From the NCBI RefSeq assembly GCF_000330505.1, contig NW_004191916.1, forward strand, positions 70,477 through 134,476: a DNA stretch of 64,000 bases, given 5' to 3'. Shown here piece by piece: positions 9,102-21,502 of the stretch (position 1 is the stretch's first letter; the number at the start of each line of letters is the position of its first letter). This DNA is from Entamoeba invadens IP1. Lineage: Eukaryota; Evosea; Mastigamoebida; Endamoebidae. A model generated the notes under the pieces. It was not told the DNA's origin. It searched no databases and worked only from the letters and a program-made list of their open reading frames with translations. The position numbers and the translations under genes are program-made.

Positions 9102-11684
9102 ATGAGTTCAAGCGATTCAGACTCGGACTTTGAAACACAAGATATCGAATTTATCGACTTCTCTAAAGAAATATCTTCAAGTAATCAAGAGACTCAACAA
9201 GAAATCATAGTTCAACCACCTCCTGTAATAAAAACAGATGATGTCATTACTCCATTTGTTCCTCCACAAACACCAGTTGTTATCACTCAAAACAATGAAG
9301 AGAAAATAAAAGAAGAAGTTGAACTAACACCACCAAGTCTCATGATCCCTGAAGATCCTCTTCCACCAATAAAAGAAGACGAAGAAGTCAAAAACACTGA
9401 ATACCAAACACAAAAACAACTCTTCGTTCAAAGTGGTAATAAACTCATGACGAATGTTACCAAAGTTACTCAAGAGGAAAAGATTGAAGAGCCACAACAA
9501 GATGTGGCAATTAAGAGAAGGAGTTTCCCACAACAACTGACTGTAACAAAGACTCAATTGAATGAAGAAGATATTCCAAAGATATTTAAAAGAGTCGCGT
9601 CGCCAATTAACGACTTCATCACTGACAAACCAAAAGATGTCACTGACATAGCCAAACCAAAAAGTCTCTCAACAATCGACTATACCCAATTCTGGACTGA
9701 AATATCTAAAAGCCAAATCGACGCACTTTGGAACGAAAACTTTAAGATCGCATTCTTCTCGAGAACAGTTACAGTGAAAAATCCACTTCCTGTCGTTGTG
9801 AAAACGCCAGCCACCGCGTTGCGAGACAGCGACGCCGAATATTTGGAATTCAGAAGATATCAGGAGTACCTCATCTATTGCAAAGAAAGTCAATTAAGAC
9901 ACATCACGAATGGGTATCTCTTTAAAGACGCTGGTTTCGCAAAATGGGCTGAAGGCTCTTTGATGTTTTCTGATGATATTGATAGCCAAGAATTACTGTT
10001 AACCACAGCGAAATCTGCAGTGAAGATACCATACATCGACTCACATTACAAAGGAATCACCGCCGAGTTTTGGAAAACGTTTCAGTCGAAGGCATACAAG
10101 AAGGACCAGAATTATATTGAATTTGAGAGGTGTTTGAAGTATTATTTGATATCGAAAACACACCCGGAATACACACGAAATCTGGTTAAAACATATCTAG
10201 TAGGAACTGAATGGGAAGAGAGTCAGAAAGTGTTGGATTTAATATTTGATGTGCCCGACGAACGTATTAAAGAGAGTGTTAATGCAAGTGGAATACACTC
10301 GGAAACTATTGCTTCAGTAAATCAATTCTCGAATATACCATTTGCATCTACAACATCAGTTTCAAGCGCAACAGGATTTAAGAATGGCACCATGTGTGAC
10401 ACTCAAAGAATCGGAGCTACTACAGTCAACTGTGTTCACCAACAAAATCAACAACTCCCTTATGCGCTTATTCCTCAACAAAACCAGAATCTTCAACAGG
10501 TCGTTCATCAACAAATTCCTCAATCGCAAACAGTGCAATATAGTCAACCACAACTCCCACCACCTATTAATACAATACCTCCAGTCGCAAAAACTGAAAT
10601 TACGGTGCAAAGTAATATCATCCCACCTCCTACAAATCTCCCACCACCTAAAATAACGACTGAAGTCACACCAATTCCATTTAAAGATAAAAAGAAGCCA
10701 CTAAAGCCACAGGACGAAAAAACAAAAAAGGACGTCATTGAGAAACTTAAAAAGGAGACTACGTGGGGAGACGCACTTATTCAAACTCGAGTGGATACTC
10801 TTCTGTTTGTTTATCTCGAGAGTTTTGATATACCTTAATTTAATAACTGAATGTACTAATTCTCAAACAAATGATGACAAATAGCGAAAAGATTAAGGGA
10901 ACAGACATTGGATATATATACAAAACATTTGGATACTTCTTCAAAAGTGCGGACTTTGACTTGTTCTGTAAAACTATGGAAGAGATGAACAATGAACACC
11001 TTTTCGAATTGAACATCCCAGACACATTCTTTTTAGAATTGAGCAAAGAGAAAATGGAAAATTGGAAAACACGAACGATCGCATTTAAGAAGCAGACTAA
11101 CGATAAGTCGAAGTCACAACCAATGACAGGTACACTCGGACAAATTAGTCAACAAAAAGACCCAAGAGAAAAGAGAGGATACCTCTTCCAACTCAAAGAA
11201 ATAGTTGGAAAGTTTTATCAAGAGACTGCTAAAAAGGACATAGAAGCTGTGAAAAGGGATCCTCGGATTGTCCAATATACTCAACACGTCCTAGATGCCA
11301 CTTAGTTTGTTTTTTCTTATTTTTATAATATATTATAATTCATATTACTATAATTTATAATTACTTGGATAACCTATATATGTATTATATTTATAATATG
11401 AAACAACTATAAATATATACTAACGAAGTAGTAAGTCGGGACGATTTGAAGAGCTTCTTCGAGTGATTGATGACTTACACGTGATGGTAGGCAAGTGTGT
11501 GGACAACCCAGATTTGGTTATCAGAAGCATCAAGTTTTTAGAAGAGAGAACGACAAAAGACACTTTTGAAAAGATCAAATCGCCGTTGTTTAAAAATGAA
11601 ATCGACAAGCTCTTCAATGGTGACGGCAACCTCATAAGTAGTGAAGACGAATTCCAACAAACGATAATAAGACTACTTGCTTAA
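9102..11684 (+). CDS. Unknown 791-residue protein encoded by three exons
   Basis: I do not recognise the family. Three open stretches join in frame through two introns: exons 9102-10804, 10885-11304 and 11432-11684, totalling 2376 nt. The unspliced reading would put a second ATG only 32 bp after a stop, and the third stretch has no ATG, so a single spliced gene is the better model. The N-terminus is Ser/Asp-rich and followed by Pro/Gln/Glu-rich low complexity. Residues about 180-390 form a more ordered, helix-rich region (FWTEISKSQIDALWNENF and on). Another Pro/Gln-rich linker follows, then a helical C-terminal region of about 230 residues across exons 2-3. It could be an adaptor or regulatory protein. 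Confidence 0.72.
10805..10884 (+). other. Intron 1 of the 9102 gene (80 nt)
   Basis: It opens with GTTTGTT and closes with ATAG, with a TACTAAT-like branch box inside. Splicing joins CT and C to make a leucine codon and continues the downstream frame (LEKIKGTD). Confidence 0.75.
11305..11431 (+). other. Intron 2 of the 9102 gene (127 nt)
   Basis: It opens with GTTTGTT and closes with GTAG, and a TACTAAC box lies about 10 nt before the 3' end. The junction gives a tyrosine codon (TA plus T) and keeps the frame (YKSGRFEELL). The AAG three bases earlier would also be in frame. Confidence 0.78.
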
Positions 11685-11782
11685 TCCATTGGAATTGAAA
11701 TTAATTTTTGTTCATTCACTTAAACGTCCCAATAAAAGAACTTTTGAAGACAGAAGTTTATGAAAAAGACCTTTACTATAAA

Positions 11783-11808
11783 TTTTTCGGGTTGATCAAC
11801 CCGAAAAA
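11783..11808. repeat. Perfect 26-bp palindrome 3' of the 9102 gene
   Basis: TTTTTCGGG and CCCGAAAAA flank TTGATCAA, making an uninterrupted palindrome 98 bp after the stop. It looks like a strong RNA hairpin or cruciform. The rest of 11685-12073 shows no gene. Confidence 0.7.
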
Positions 11809-12073
11809 ACAAACTATATTACATAGTTAATTTTATTATCAAATATGGTTAACTACTTCAAAATGCTCAACCAAAGTTAATTGTCTTAATAACAAACTTT
11901 GAAAATTGAAGGCAAAATTTTACAATTCTTTTGGGTTGAAATTTGAAATGAAATTCTCAAAAAAAGAGACAATTTTTTTGGAATTAGAAAAAGAAAAGAA
12001 GAACAAAATTAAGTGAGAAAACTATGAAAATATGGGGTTGAAGATCAGAAAAGAAGAAACTTGAATTGTATTA

Positions 12074-15000
12074 ATGGAGAACCAACCTGACCCTGCAGTG
12101 CTCCAAACGATATTTGGGACAGAAGTGAGGAGGGTGTCTTCAGACAAAATATATGAGACGGGATACGAACCTGCGCAACCCACAAAAACGAGTGAAGAGA
12201 ATATGAAAATCCTCCAAATATTTGACGTTCGTTTGTATTACTTTTTTTACTCGACAACTAATCTTCATTTGATTGTGAGTTATCGAAATAACAGAAAGAC
12301 TTACGACGTTGAACAAAATAAAGAACTCGATGTCTATCAGCTTAAAAAGTACTTTGAAAAGGAGTGGAAAGTGTGTTTACCAGAGGAGGCTATTAAATAT
12401 CATTGCGGACAAACGTTTCTCGAAAAGGCGTATAAAGTGCAACGACACGAGTTTGTAGCATTCCATAAATACGTTGCTGCAAATAAAAATGAAATTCAGG
12501 TTTGCTTCTTCTCTATTTGATAGTTTCATATACTTCTTATATGTTTCAATAACGAGGCGATGTTTTATCGGACCGGAAAAGTCCGTTTTCAAAAAATCAA
12601 AGGTTTTTACAAGAAATACAAACAAGAATGGGACCGATATAATTTTTGACGAAGATATGTTAACAAAAAGAGTGAAAAAATCCAAAATATATTTGAAGGG
12701 TTTGAAGCCCAGTTTAGTGAAAGTTCTTCGTTAGAAGCAGAATATAAATATTTGGATAAAAATATCATAGTTTCTAAAGAAGATCCTATTCCACATTCTC
12801 TTCTTTTCCCACAACCTAAAGAACCCGTTTCAACAGACAAAATCCACACTAACCCATATAATATGTTTTTTGGAAAGACTTTTACTCGTTTTGTTCGACA
12901 AGAAAAGTACACTAGTATTTTCGACGGCAGAAAAGGAAAAGAAATGAAAAGTGAAGGGAAAGTCGACGACCGACTTTTCGGTGTTGAGTCATTAGTCCAA
13001 ACAGAAACTGTCAAACCGGGAACACGGCGAAAACAAAAAAGTAACCTCTTTGAATACTTTAACCCGAAATTAACCGCCGGCGATTTGTTATACTCAACAA
13101 AACTCACAAACGCACAAAACGAATGTGTGAATGAAACATTAAAAGTCTACAGACCGTTGGTGATTGAGGTCACTAAAATTCGGTTCAATATCTACCCCGA
13201 ACCATTACAATTAAGATTTTCATTCTATGATATGGATTTCTGCAAAATGACGGCAGACTTCACTTTTGATATATCAGCGTCTATGCTGAAGGACCACATT
13301 GAAAATAACAAACCACTTCGAATACCAAAAACATCGGCAATTATCAAAAAATCGTTTTTGGACGGGAAGGAAAACATTTTTGTGGTGTTACAAATTTTTA
13401 AACCAATGGACGTGGACGTCGATTTGGGAAGAGACGCGTATTGTGCAGAAGGCAAAAAAGACCAGAAAATGGTCAAAAAGTACATTGAAAAAGTCAAAGA
13501 ATCAAAAAATTTGGAGAACAAGAAATTCTATCAACTTCTGTTAATTGGTGGCGGGTCGATCCATTACATGGAAAACTACGAGATGAATATCTACAAACCA
13601 ACAAGTGATTTAAAGGACATTTACTCGTTGATAAGAGAAATGGAGCGACTGAAAATCTGTGGGAACTTTGAGTTCAGTTTAAGGAATGAAAGCGAGAAGT
13701 ATGAACATTGCGATGGGTTGACCAAAGTGTATCAACCAAACAAAAGCAACATGGTTGAACGTATTAAAATGATGACAAACATCGACTTGACACACATAGA
13801 GGAGACTTTTAACTCTTATGAAAACAAGTTGTTTGTCTACCCCACTGAAGTTGTTTTAAGTAAAGAACGGAAGAAGTCTGGTATTGTGATTACAGTGTAT
13901 GTGAGGGAGACTGATGACCGGTTTGTTGTTGGTAAGAGTTGTCTCAGTGTGGTCTATCCAAACACGAGTGGGACTGATGATGAGTTATGTTCCTCATTCA
14001 CAACTTCAGTGTCGAATGACAAGAACGGGCATTTCACCGACGAGATCAAAATTGAATTGCCGTTTCCACTCAACGAGAAACATCATTTACTCTTCCAAAT
14101 ACGCGACATTAACACAGAAGATGGAACGGAAGGAAAGTCGTATTATGGAATTATGATGTTGTATGAAAACAATGAAATTATTAGAACAAAAGAGCACACA
14201 ATTCCTATACTGAAAGAAATGGTCGACGGGTATTTAGAGGAAGTGGAGTATTATGACATTTCCAACATGAACTTGAAAGTCAACATAAATGTGGTTTCAA
14301 GTATCTATCCACTTGAACAGGAAATATCGAATTTCATATACACCAAGACTTCCGTCGAGACGGTAGTCGACGCCGAATTTTACCCCGACTTCATCCATTT
14401 TCTTCCTCTTGTGATGAAGAGAGTTGTTAATATACTAGAAGAGAGAAATAGAGAGGAGTTGTTTGGACTCTTTAGAATATTTAGGATCATGGATAAAAAT
14501 AGGACAGATGATGGGAATGAGAGATGCATGTTGTATAAAAACTCGAATATAGTGTATGCTATTAACCACTTTGTACCAATAAAAACAGAGAAGGGGAACT
14601 ACCCGTGTCAATTTCTAATCTTTTGTATGCCAATACTCTTTGACAAGACGGAGACTGAGGCCAAAGAAAGACTGAAATATATGTGGATAATCTTTTCTAT
14701 TTACTTAAAGTCGTTGATTGGGTTTTATCAAGAGAATGGCGTGTTTGAATTGAAGAATTACCACGAGTACTTTAAGACCGAAACTGGATACAAATTGGCT
14801 TTTAATACATTCAAACATATTAACATGTTTTCGGAGTTCATTGTGTATTGCTCCACAGAGAATTTAGCGAGCGAAATATCAATAAGAGAAGCAAATCTCT
14901 TTTATGCAGAATTCATTCGAGACTTTTCATGTCTATTTAAACGAGGGGAAGTGACACGACTGATCGACACTCATTTGGACAATTTGATTGCAATTGAGAA

Positions 15001-18000
15001 GAACCCGAATGGGATGATTGACTCCTTCTCGCATTTATTACGACTTGAATTTGTTGCAGTGCTTGCTGAGGACGAGAAAGTGTACACCATCAATGGACCA
15101 CAAGTACTTGAAATAAAAGAGATTAATAAATTGAATGACTTGTTAGCGGAGAGACACGCGATGATGTATATAATACTCAGACAGTTTTTCCTGTTGATTA
15201 TGAACAACAACAAGAATATCAGTCGATTAGCACTCCACGAGTTGGTGATAGTGATGAACAAAATAGACTTGGATGTTAATTACAATAAGAATCAAAAACA
15301 AAACGAACGCAACAAGATATTCAGCATGTTATTTCCATTTGTGTTGTTCATGTTAGACGAATCCGATAAGTTGAATGAGTGGAGAGAGAAGGATAGTTAC
15401 TCGGATTTGTATGACATTGAAACACTTTATGTCATCTTCTTCTTTATTTTGAAAAATTTGAGAGACACTTTAATAGACCAGTGGTTGGTCTCCGACTTCT
15501 TACCTTCACTCTTATATACACTACTTTCACATATCAGAAAGGCGCTTTTACTTTTCACGAATTTCCCAATGATTTTCATTCCAAACTCTCGTGGAATTTA
15601 CTTGAAAGAACTCCTCTTGTTATTCAATCGATATAACTCCTCGCTCTCACAAGTAAGAACAGCAACAACACCAATCATAAGTTCACCAATGAGAACACCA
15701 GGACCATCGAAGAGTTTCTCGAGACTTGGAAATTTCGCAACAAAGAGATTCTCGTCGAAGCTCAAGAGTTCCATGAAAGAAGAGCATTCACCTTCCAGTT
15801 TTGAGTCCAATCCAAGAACATCTATTACAAATGACAGCGAGGATTCAAGCGTGTTTTCTAAGTTAAAGGATGAGGCGGAGAACCAGACAAACTTGGCAAA
15901 AAGCGACATGAAAGTCGAGTTTCTCATACTTGAAATATTACTTATCTCGATGGATTACAGTGAAGTGATGATGAAAGTTTTGTTAACCGAAGAGCCCACG
16001 CCGGCGCTTGAAAGAGTCCAAGAGCTTGTCTCTGTTGAATTCTTCACGTGCAAAAAGTCGCGATTGTTTTTGGTCTCTATTTACGACTTCATTCGGTCGA
16101 TTGTGTCATTCCACAGAAACTTTATCTTCACACGGCAAAATCTCTTGACAAAAAATTTGGTAAAACGATTTCTGGAACTTTCAAATTCGGACGAAAGTGC
16201 TGAGCGGTCTGTTGGGAACAACTTGATTTTGTTCTTCTGTAAGATGAATTTTACAGTGACGGGAAACACCATTTCAACTGTCGTGAATGCGACAAATGCA
16301 CTCTCCGAACTTCAACTCAATGAAGTAAAGAACGTGAAGACTTTGATCACACAACTTGGGAGTTTGTACCAACAATATAACTTGTGTTTTGATACTCGAC
16401 TGTCCAAGTGTGTCGACTTGCTATTAGAAGAGGGTATTCGTCGTAACAAGTCACTTATTATGGTACATCAAATATACGACGCCATTGACTCTGGTGATTT
16501 GGATGCATTCTTCATATTTGTAATGGACTGTATCTTGATGTACGAGGGAGTTTTAGACCTTGTATTAAACTCGGTTCCGTCTGTGATAAATGGGTATGTC
16601 CAGATGAAAAGTGACATTGGAGCGCTTCTTGCATCAAACCGCAATTTCAAGATGATTGAAAATTGGATCTCATTGATTTCAAGAAAAGTTGAAAGGACGT
16701 GTGACGTCTTCAAAGGGTTTTTCGGGGAGAAGCGGGAGGTGATGGTGGAGAGGTATGGCATGTGTTGTGCTAAAATGCGTCAGTTGGAAGAACATTGTGA
16801 GGTGGACAAACGAGATGTTTTTGAACTTGTTGAAGGGTGTCGAAAGAACAAAGAAATAGGGGAACAAATAATACAATGGATTGTGTCCAACATGAAAATA
16901 GAAACGACAGAGGTCGACCAAGTTTTTGAGTTAAGTGAGAATGAGTTAATCCTCAAAATCGAGGAGTTGGAGGGACAACAAACTTTGCGATGTGAGGAGA
17001 TCAAAAAGCTGATCGTGCGGTACTCCAAGTTTGATGAAATCTTGCGTGTGTACCAACTCGAAGCAAATCCACTGTTTCCGATTACAACGGAAGAAATCAC
17101 CGAAGGAACTAAAAGAGTGGTTACATTGCACCAATCGCGGATTAAGAATGCACACATCTGCTTACAGTCGCAGACGTGTTATTTGTCGGAGAACGAAAGA
17201 TACGCAAGAAAAATTCGGAAGTTTGAAACAGACTTGGAACAACAGTACTTTGAAATACAATGCGACTTATGCGCAAGACCAATTGGTGAGAACTTTTTTA
17301 ATCGAGCACAAGAGAAGTACAAAATGATGTTAAAAACAGTGAAAGCGGATTTGGCGTCTTTGGAAGCAAAGAAGACCAAAAGTGGGTGCTTACGCCCGGA
17401 GTGGGATGTTTCCTTTGGGAGTTGGGAAGAGACCATTAACGAGGTGATTGGCTGTGTTGAGTGGTTGAGTAAGTACAGTGGCATAGTTAAAGAGAACAAC
17501 ACCCGAATTGAACAGATGAAGCTGTGGTATGAAAAAGAGCGCACATTCAATATCAAAGTAGTCGACATCTATGTGTGGGATGGCATTTATTTGGCATTAA
17601 ATAAAGTTGCCATGAAAGAGTCGAATGACTATTTGGGGATCATGGCGAGTGTTTATAGATATTTGAAAGAGACTGAAGATGGTGTAGAGAAGGAGTACGA
17701 AGAATGCAGTAACATCTCCAAAGAGCTTTTGAAAGAGAAAGAGTGTTATAAAAACACCAAAAATTCGGTGAACTTTAACATGGAGGCATTAGGGTTTAAG
17801 CTCTTTGAAAAGGTGAATTCAAACGACTTTGAGAAGCTTGATATGACTGTTTCGATCTACGTTGATCAGTATTTGCTTGAGAAGGAACTTGAGAACAAAA
17901 GAAATTTGTATGCACAAATGTACAAGGAGTTCTTTGAGATTACAGACACGACAAAGGGGACACTGGACAACGAGAAAGTCACCCGATCGACGGAATTGTC

Positions 18001-19762
18001 GGAGAAACTTTTTGCACTGGACAAAGAACATGTCACCAAGTTGAACAGATATTGCAAATTTGAAACAAACGAACAAACTGTTTTAATACGAGCACAGAAC
18101 ATTGGGATTAACCACGACACGTGCGAGTTAAAGAGTCCACGAATTTCGATTATTCCATTTAACAGGAAGACGGGGGGCGTTGCGTTACAACAAATAACTC
18201 AATTTTCGTCGAGAAAGGGAGATGACTTGTTGGACATTGTTGGCGCGTTTTTTGATGAGAAGAAATGTGTGAAAATCGACTGTTTTTATGACCTTTCATA
18301 CGGGCAAAGAGACTCGTTCAGCCGATGTCTGACTAATGTACAGACTAACATCATTAGTATAGTCGAGAACTTGGATACTTTGAACTCGAAGAAGGTCCAG
18401 TCCACAGATACACAATACATACTCGAGTTGTACTACCAATTTGCTATGGACTACATCTCCGCACCACAACTCCACATGACGTGGATGTCTAAATTAGCGC
18501 AACAACACAGAAAGAAGCTGCAGTATGTGGAAGCTGGGCTGTGTGAAGTGCACTTAGTGATTTATGTCAACAACTTGTTACCAGAGGATTTGCGGTTTGA
18601 TTTGAAAACCATCAAAGACCGGCTTGGGACGTTTGCGAGGAACAGTGTTGGTGTCGTAGACTCGCAATTTGCGTCGAACATATCGGTGGATACTTTAATT
18701 GAACACGTCAACAGTGCTTGTAACGATTTTGAGGATGGGAAATACCCTGTGTATGGTCTTCTATTGGCCAATTTGGTTGTTCCATATTACGTGAGTAAAA
18801 AACGGTATAGAGAACTTACAGCAAAGCACGAGTACGTGAACAAAATGTATGAGATGATGGTCGCACAGAATCGGGATGGTGTCTCTGGCGTGTTGCAATT
18901 TTACTATGTCCGATTTTTTGGTACAAACATCGACAAACACTTGGACGGCAATTCATTTGTGTACTCCAGTTCAAAGGAAAGGATGTCGTACTTGCTGAAA
19001 GAAGTCAAAGAAACTGTGCCCAAGAACTTCAAAGGAGAGACCCACATCTTAAGAACTTTGGACCAAGTCAACGACGCTGTTACAAATGGTCCAGACGATC
19101 AATACTACATTGTGTGGACTCCATTAAACCCCGTTTTTGAAAACGTGAGGTCAAAGTGTTGCAACAAATTTTACTACGACGAGTTGAAGAAGAACTCACA
19201 GTTTGAAGAGAAAAATTTCGAAGGGGTCGATGGGTGGACTGTCAACAGATTAATTGTGGAAACTGATTTTGTGCTGCCGGGTGTGATGAAGAGACTCCAA
19301 GTTGTGAAGGAGACAAACGTGACACTGAACGCGATTGCAATCATGACCGAAGAAATAGTCCGAAGGAAGAACGAAGTGTTTAACTTTCTTGACGAAAGTA
19401 AGAGGAGTGCAGACAACACGACGAAGGTGCTTGAGAAACTTTTAAATCGCATCGAAATTTTTGTGTATGGCGTCAAAGAGGTGAAAATAGGAAAGCCAAA
19501 TGTTTTTGAAGGAATGAACATCATGAAAGTGGTCAAAACATTCTTTAACAAATATGAGGTCTACCACTTAGAAGAGTACAAGACGTTGTTTGAACAAATT
19601 AAAGAAGGAATGAACTTTGTTGTTGAAGGAATTGCAGTGTTAGAGAAAGTCGCCATTTCAAAGGAAGAGTTCGAAGGATTGCAACGAGTTATTGCGAGAA
19701 TAGATCTTATGCTTGACGAGGTGGATGCGAGAATAGATGCTTTTGAACAAGACAATATGTAA
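12074..19762 (+). CDS. DOCK-family Rho/Rac guanine-nucleotide exchange factor with one in-frame TGA
   Basis: This very large protein (about 2,540 residues) should activate Rho/Rac GTPases. Bases 13800-14330 encode a DHR-1 (C2-like) domain with the family signature around IKIELPFPLNEKHHLLF. Bases 18280-19420 encode the catalytic DHR-2 domain (LHMTWMSKLAQQH, YYVRFFG, GNSFVYSS). DHR-1 usually targets phosphoinositides. An N-terminal exon (12074-12499) ends at a GTTTGC splice site. The main frame is open from 12650 without an ATG of its own nearby, so the two belong together. With an intron at 12500-12556 the frame is continuous except for TGA at 12647-12649. That stop could be a sequencing error, a true lesion or an unrecognised splice. 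The low-complexity Ser/Thr region near 15650-15870 may be regulatory. Confidence 0.82.
12500..12556 (+). other. Proposed intron in the DOCK gene (57 nt)
   Basis: It starts GTTTGC, a variant of the GTTTGT donor, contains the stops of the unspliced reading and ends AACGAG. Both flanks stay in the same frame (KNEIQ then AMFYRTGKV). The acceptor is not TAG, so the exact 3' end is uncertain. Confidence 0.45.
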
Positions 19763-19782
19763 TCAACTTTTTATAGTATTTT

Positions 19783-19798
19783 TAGTATTTAAATACTA
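19783..19798. repeat. 16-bp palindrome 3' of the DOCK gene
   Basis: TAGTATTTAAATACTA is a perfect palindrome starting 21 bp after the stop codon. The remainder of 19763-20076 holds no recognisable gene. Confidence 0.5.
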
Positions 19799-20076
19799 TT
19801 AAAATAGTACACATATATATAGAATACTTTAATAAATCATAAACAATAAATATAAATACATTTCGAATTACTAAATATATTAATATAACAATCTAATATA
19901 ATAGTATTATAAATTTGTTTGTTTATCAAATCAAATACAATGGTTCTCTTACTATTAACAGATACTATACCTGACAATAGAAAAGCTCCATAAAGAATCG
20001 AATTCCTTATTGGACTGTAATTATTATTAGAATTATAATTCAAATGAAACAAAGAAACTGAAAATGGCAGTGTGGG

Positions 20077-21339
20077 ATGTTAAATGTGAAGACGTGGATG
20101 ATGCTGTACTACAAAAATATTCTCTTGCTCCTTGGCCCAGAAATAATAGTGACTCCGTTAGCAATCAAATACGCGACACAGTGGTATGGCAGTGTGTTAG
20201 TGTTATTAGCCGTTTTGATATCTTTTTTCACGGTCTATCTCTTCTACCGAATCAACCTCCAAGCGCAGTTTGACAGTATTTATGAAATAGCCTGGCGGTT
20301 TGGTGGCAATTCGTTGAGAACATTTACGAAGGTGATACAAATGGTATACAACATCGTACAAATTGCAGTATACATCACACTCATTTCCGCATTTTTGGAG
20401 TTTTTGCTGAATAATGCTCGAGGTGATCAAGTCCACGGCGTCTGGTGGACATCAAACGCAACACTCAAAGTTGGCATTCACTTCGTCGTCTTTGTGTTTT
20501 CCGTGTTGTCGTCATTCCCGTTGTTAACAAAGTTATTAGTGCACTCTCGACTCATGACGCTCTTCTGTTATATAGCGTTGCTGGTGTCTGCCGTGGGTCA
20601 TTTAAGTTATTTCAATACCATGGAAGAACACGACGCGATCAAAACGGAGTTAGCGCGGAAGTACTTTAGTGTCGGTGATGGGGTTTCGATATTCCCCTTC
20701 TTCATTTGCATCTTTGCAACACACAACAATCTGTCGCTGATCTCTCCGTCGATCGATGCGTCGAATAAAGTCAAATTCTCTGCTTTAATTAGTGCACTGT
20801 TCACTATTGGGATATACGCAATTATATATGGCAATGTCGTCTATTCGACCTTATACGGACAGACACACGCAATCCCAATGTTGTTCTACCCACCCGAGTT
20901 CTATGACTCCAACAACGCCTTATTCGCTATCGACGCAATCGTCGCCAGTTTGTTCATCGCCGCTTTCATTCTCGCAATCCCATCCCAATTCACCTTTATT
21001 CATGATATGATCGATGAACAATATTTCTCCGAGTGGCAGCCCTCCGTGCTTCGCCACTCTATTATTTGCTTCATTTTCACTTCATTCTCTGGACTTTTAG
21101 CCTCTCTGTTTTGGATGGATGATATACTTATTGAGTTCAATGGCGTCTGTGGTGTTATTCTTATATACTTCTTGCCCGGTGTTATTTGTTTAGTGTATGG
21201 CGAGAAATCAAAGTGGCTCGTAGTCGGTAGTGTAATAGTCATACTACTTGGTGTCATGTTTTTCGCTATCGGGGTGGTTTATTTCTTCCTCAGTTTAGTT
21301 CTTGATGTCTCTGACACAATAGCCTCAGCTTTTAATTAA
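20077..21339 (+). CDS. Amino acid transporter (Aa_trans / SLC36-38 type)
   Basis: The 420-residue protein is mostly hydrophobic, with about ten to eleven predicted membrane helices. The first helix, LLLLGPEIIVTPLAIKYA, corresponds to the glycine/proline-containing unwound helix 1 of the amino acid/auxin permease family. A later segment, FFICIFATHNNLSLI, fits the family's conserved F-x-H-N pattern. Such proteins move neutral amino acids, usually with protons or sodium, across plasma or lysosomal membranes; substrate cannot be told here. The ATG at 20077 is in frame. An ATG at 20064 opens a different frame that ends soon after. The gene converges on the TMK kinase gene with a 163-bp gap. Confidence 0.8.
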   Translation: MLNVKTWMMLYYKNILLLLGPEIIVTPLAIKYATQWYGSVLVLLAVLISFFTVYLFYRINLQAQFDSIYEIAWRFGGNSLRTFTKVIQMVYNIVQIAVYITLISAFLEFLLNNARGDQVHGVWWTSNATLKVGIHFVVFVFSVLSSFPLLTKLLVHSRLMTLFCYIALLVSAVGHLSYFNTMEEHDAIKTELARKYFSVGDGVSIFPFFICIFATHNNLSLISPSIDASNKVKFSALISALFTIGIYAIIYGNVVYSTLYGQTHAIPMLFYPPEFYDSNNALFAIDAIVASLFIAAFILAIPSQFTFIHDMIDEQYFSEWQPSVLRHSIICFIFTSFSGLLASLFWMDDILIEFNGVCGVILIYFLPGVICLVYGEKSKWLVVGSVIVILLGVMFFAIGVVYFFLSLVLDVSDTIASAFN

Positions 21340-21406
21340 TTTTATGTTGCGTTCTTATCGAAGAATTCCATATACATATGAATTAATAGGATGTATTAAT
21401 ATGATG

Positions 21407-21447
21407 ATTATTAAATAGATAGATAGATATCTATTATTAAATAGATA
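21407..21447. repeat. Direct repeat and palindrome between convergent genes
   Basis: ATTATTAAATAGATA occurs twice (21407-21421 and 21433-21447), with the palindrome ATAGATATCTAT between and overlapping them. It lies between the convergent stops at 21339 and 21503. Confidence 0.55.
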
Positions 21448-21502
21448 CGTATCCATTCAGACTAAACAATCAAAATACAACTGAGTTAAAAACACACCAC
21501 CT

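Noticed and set aside
10871..11305. Separate 144-codon gene starting at ATG 10871
   Set aside because: It begins only 32 bp after a stop, and the intron 10805-10884 joins it in frame to the preceding exon. A single spliced gene explains it better.
12474..12734. An 86-codon open stretch overlapping the DOCK 5' region in another frame
   Set aside because: The frame shared by the first exon and the main DOCK frame is more consistent, and this frame ends without joining anything.
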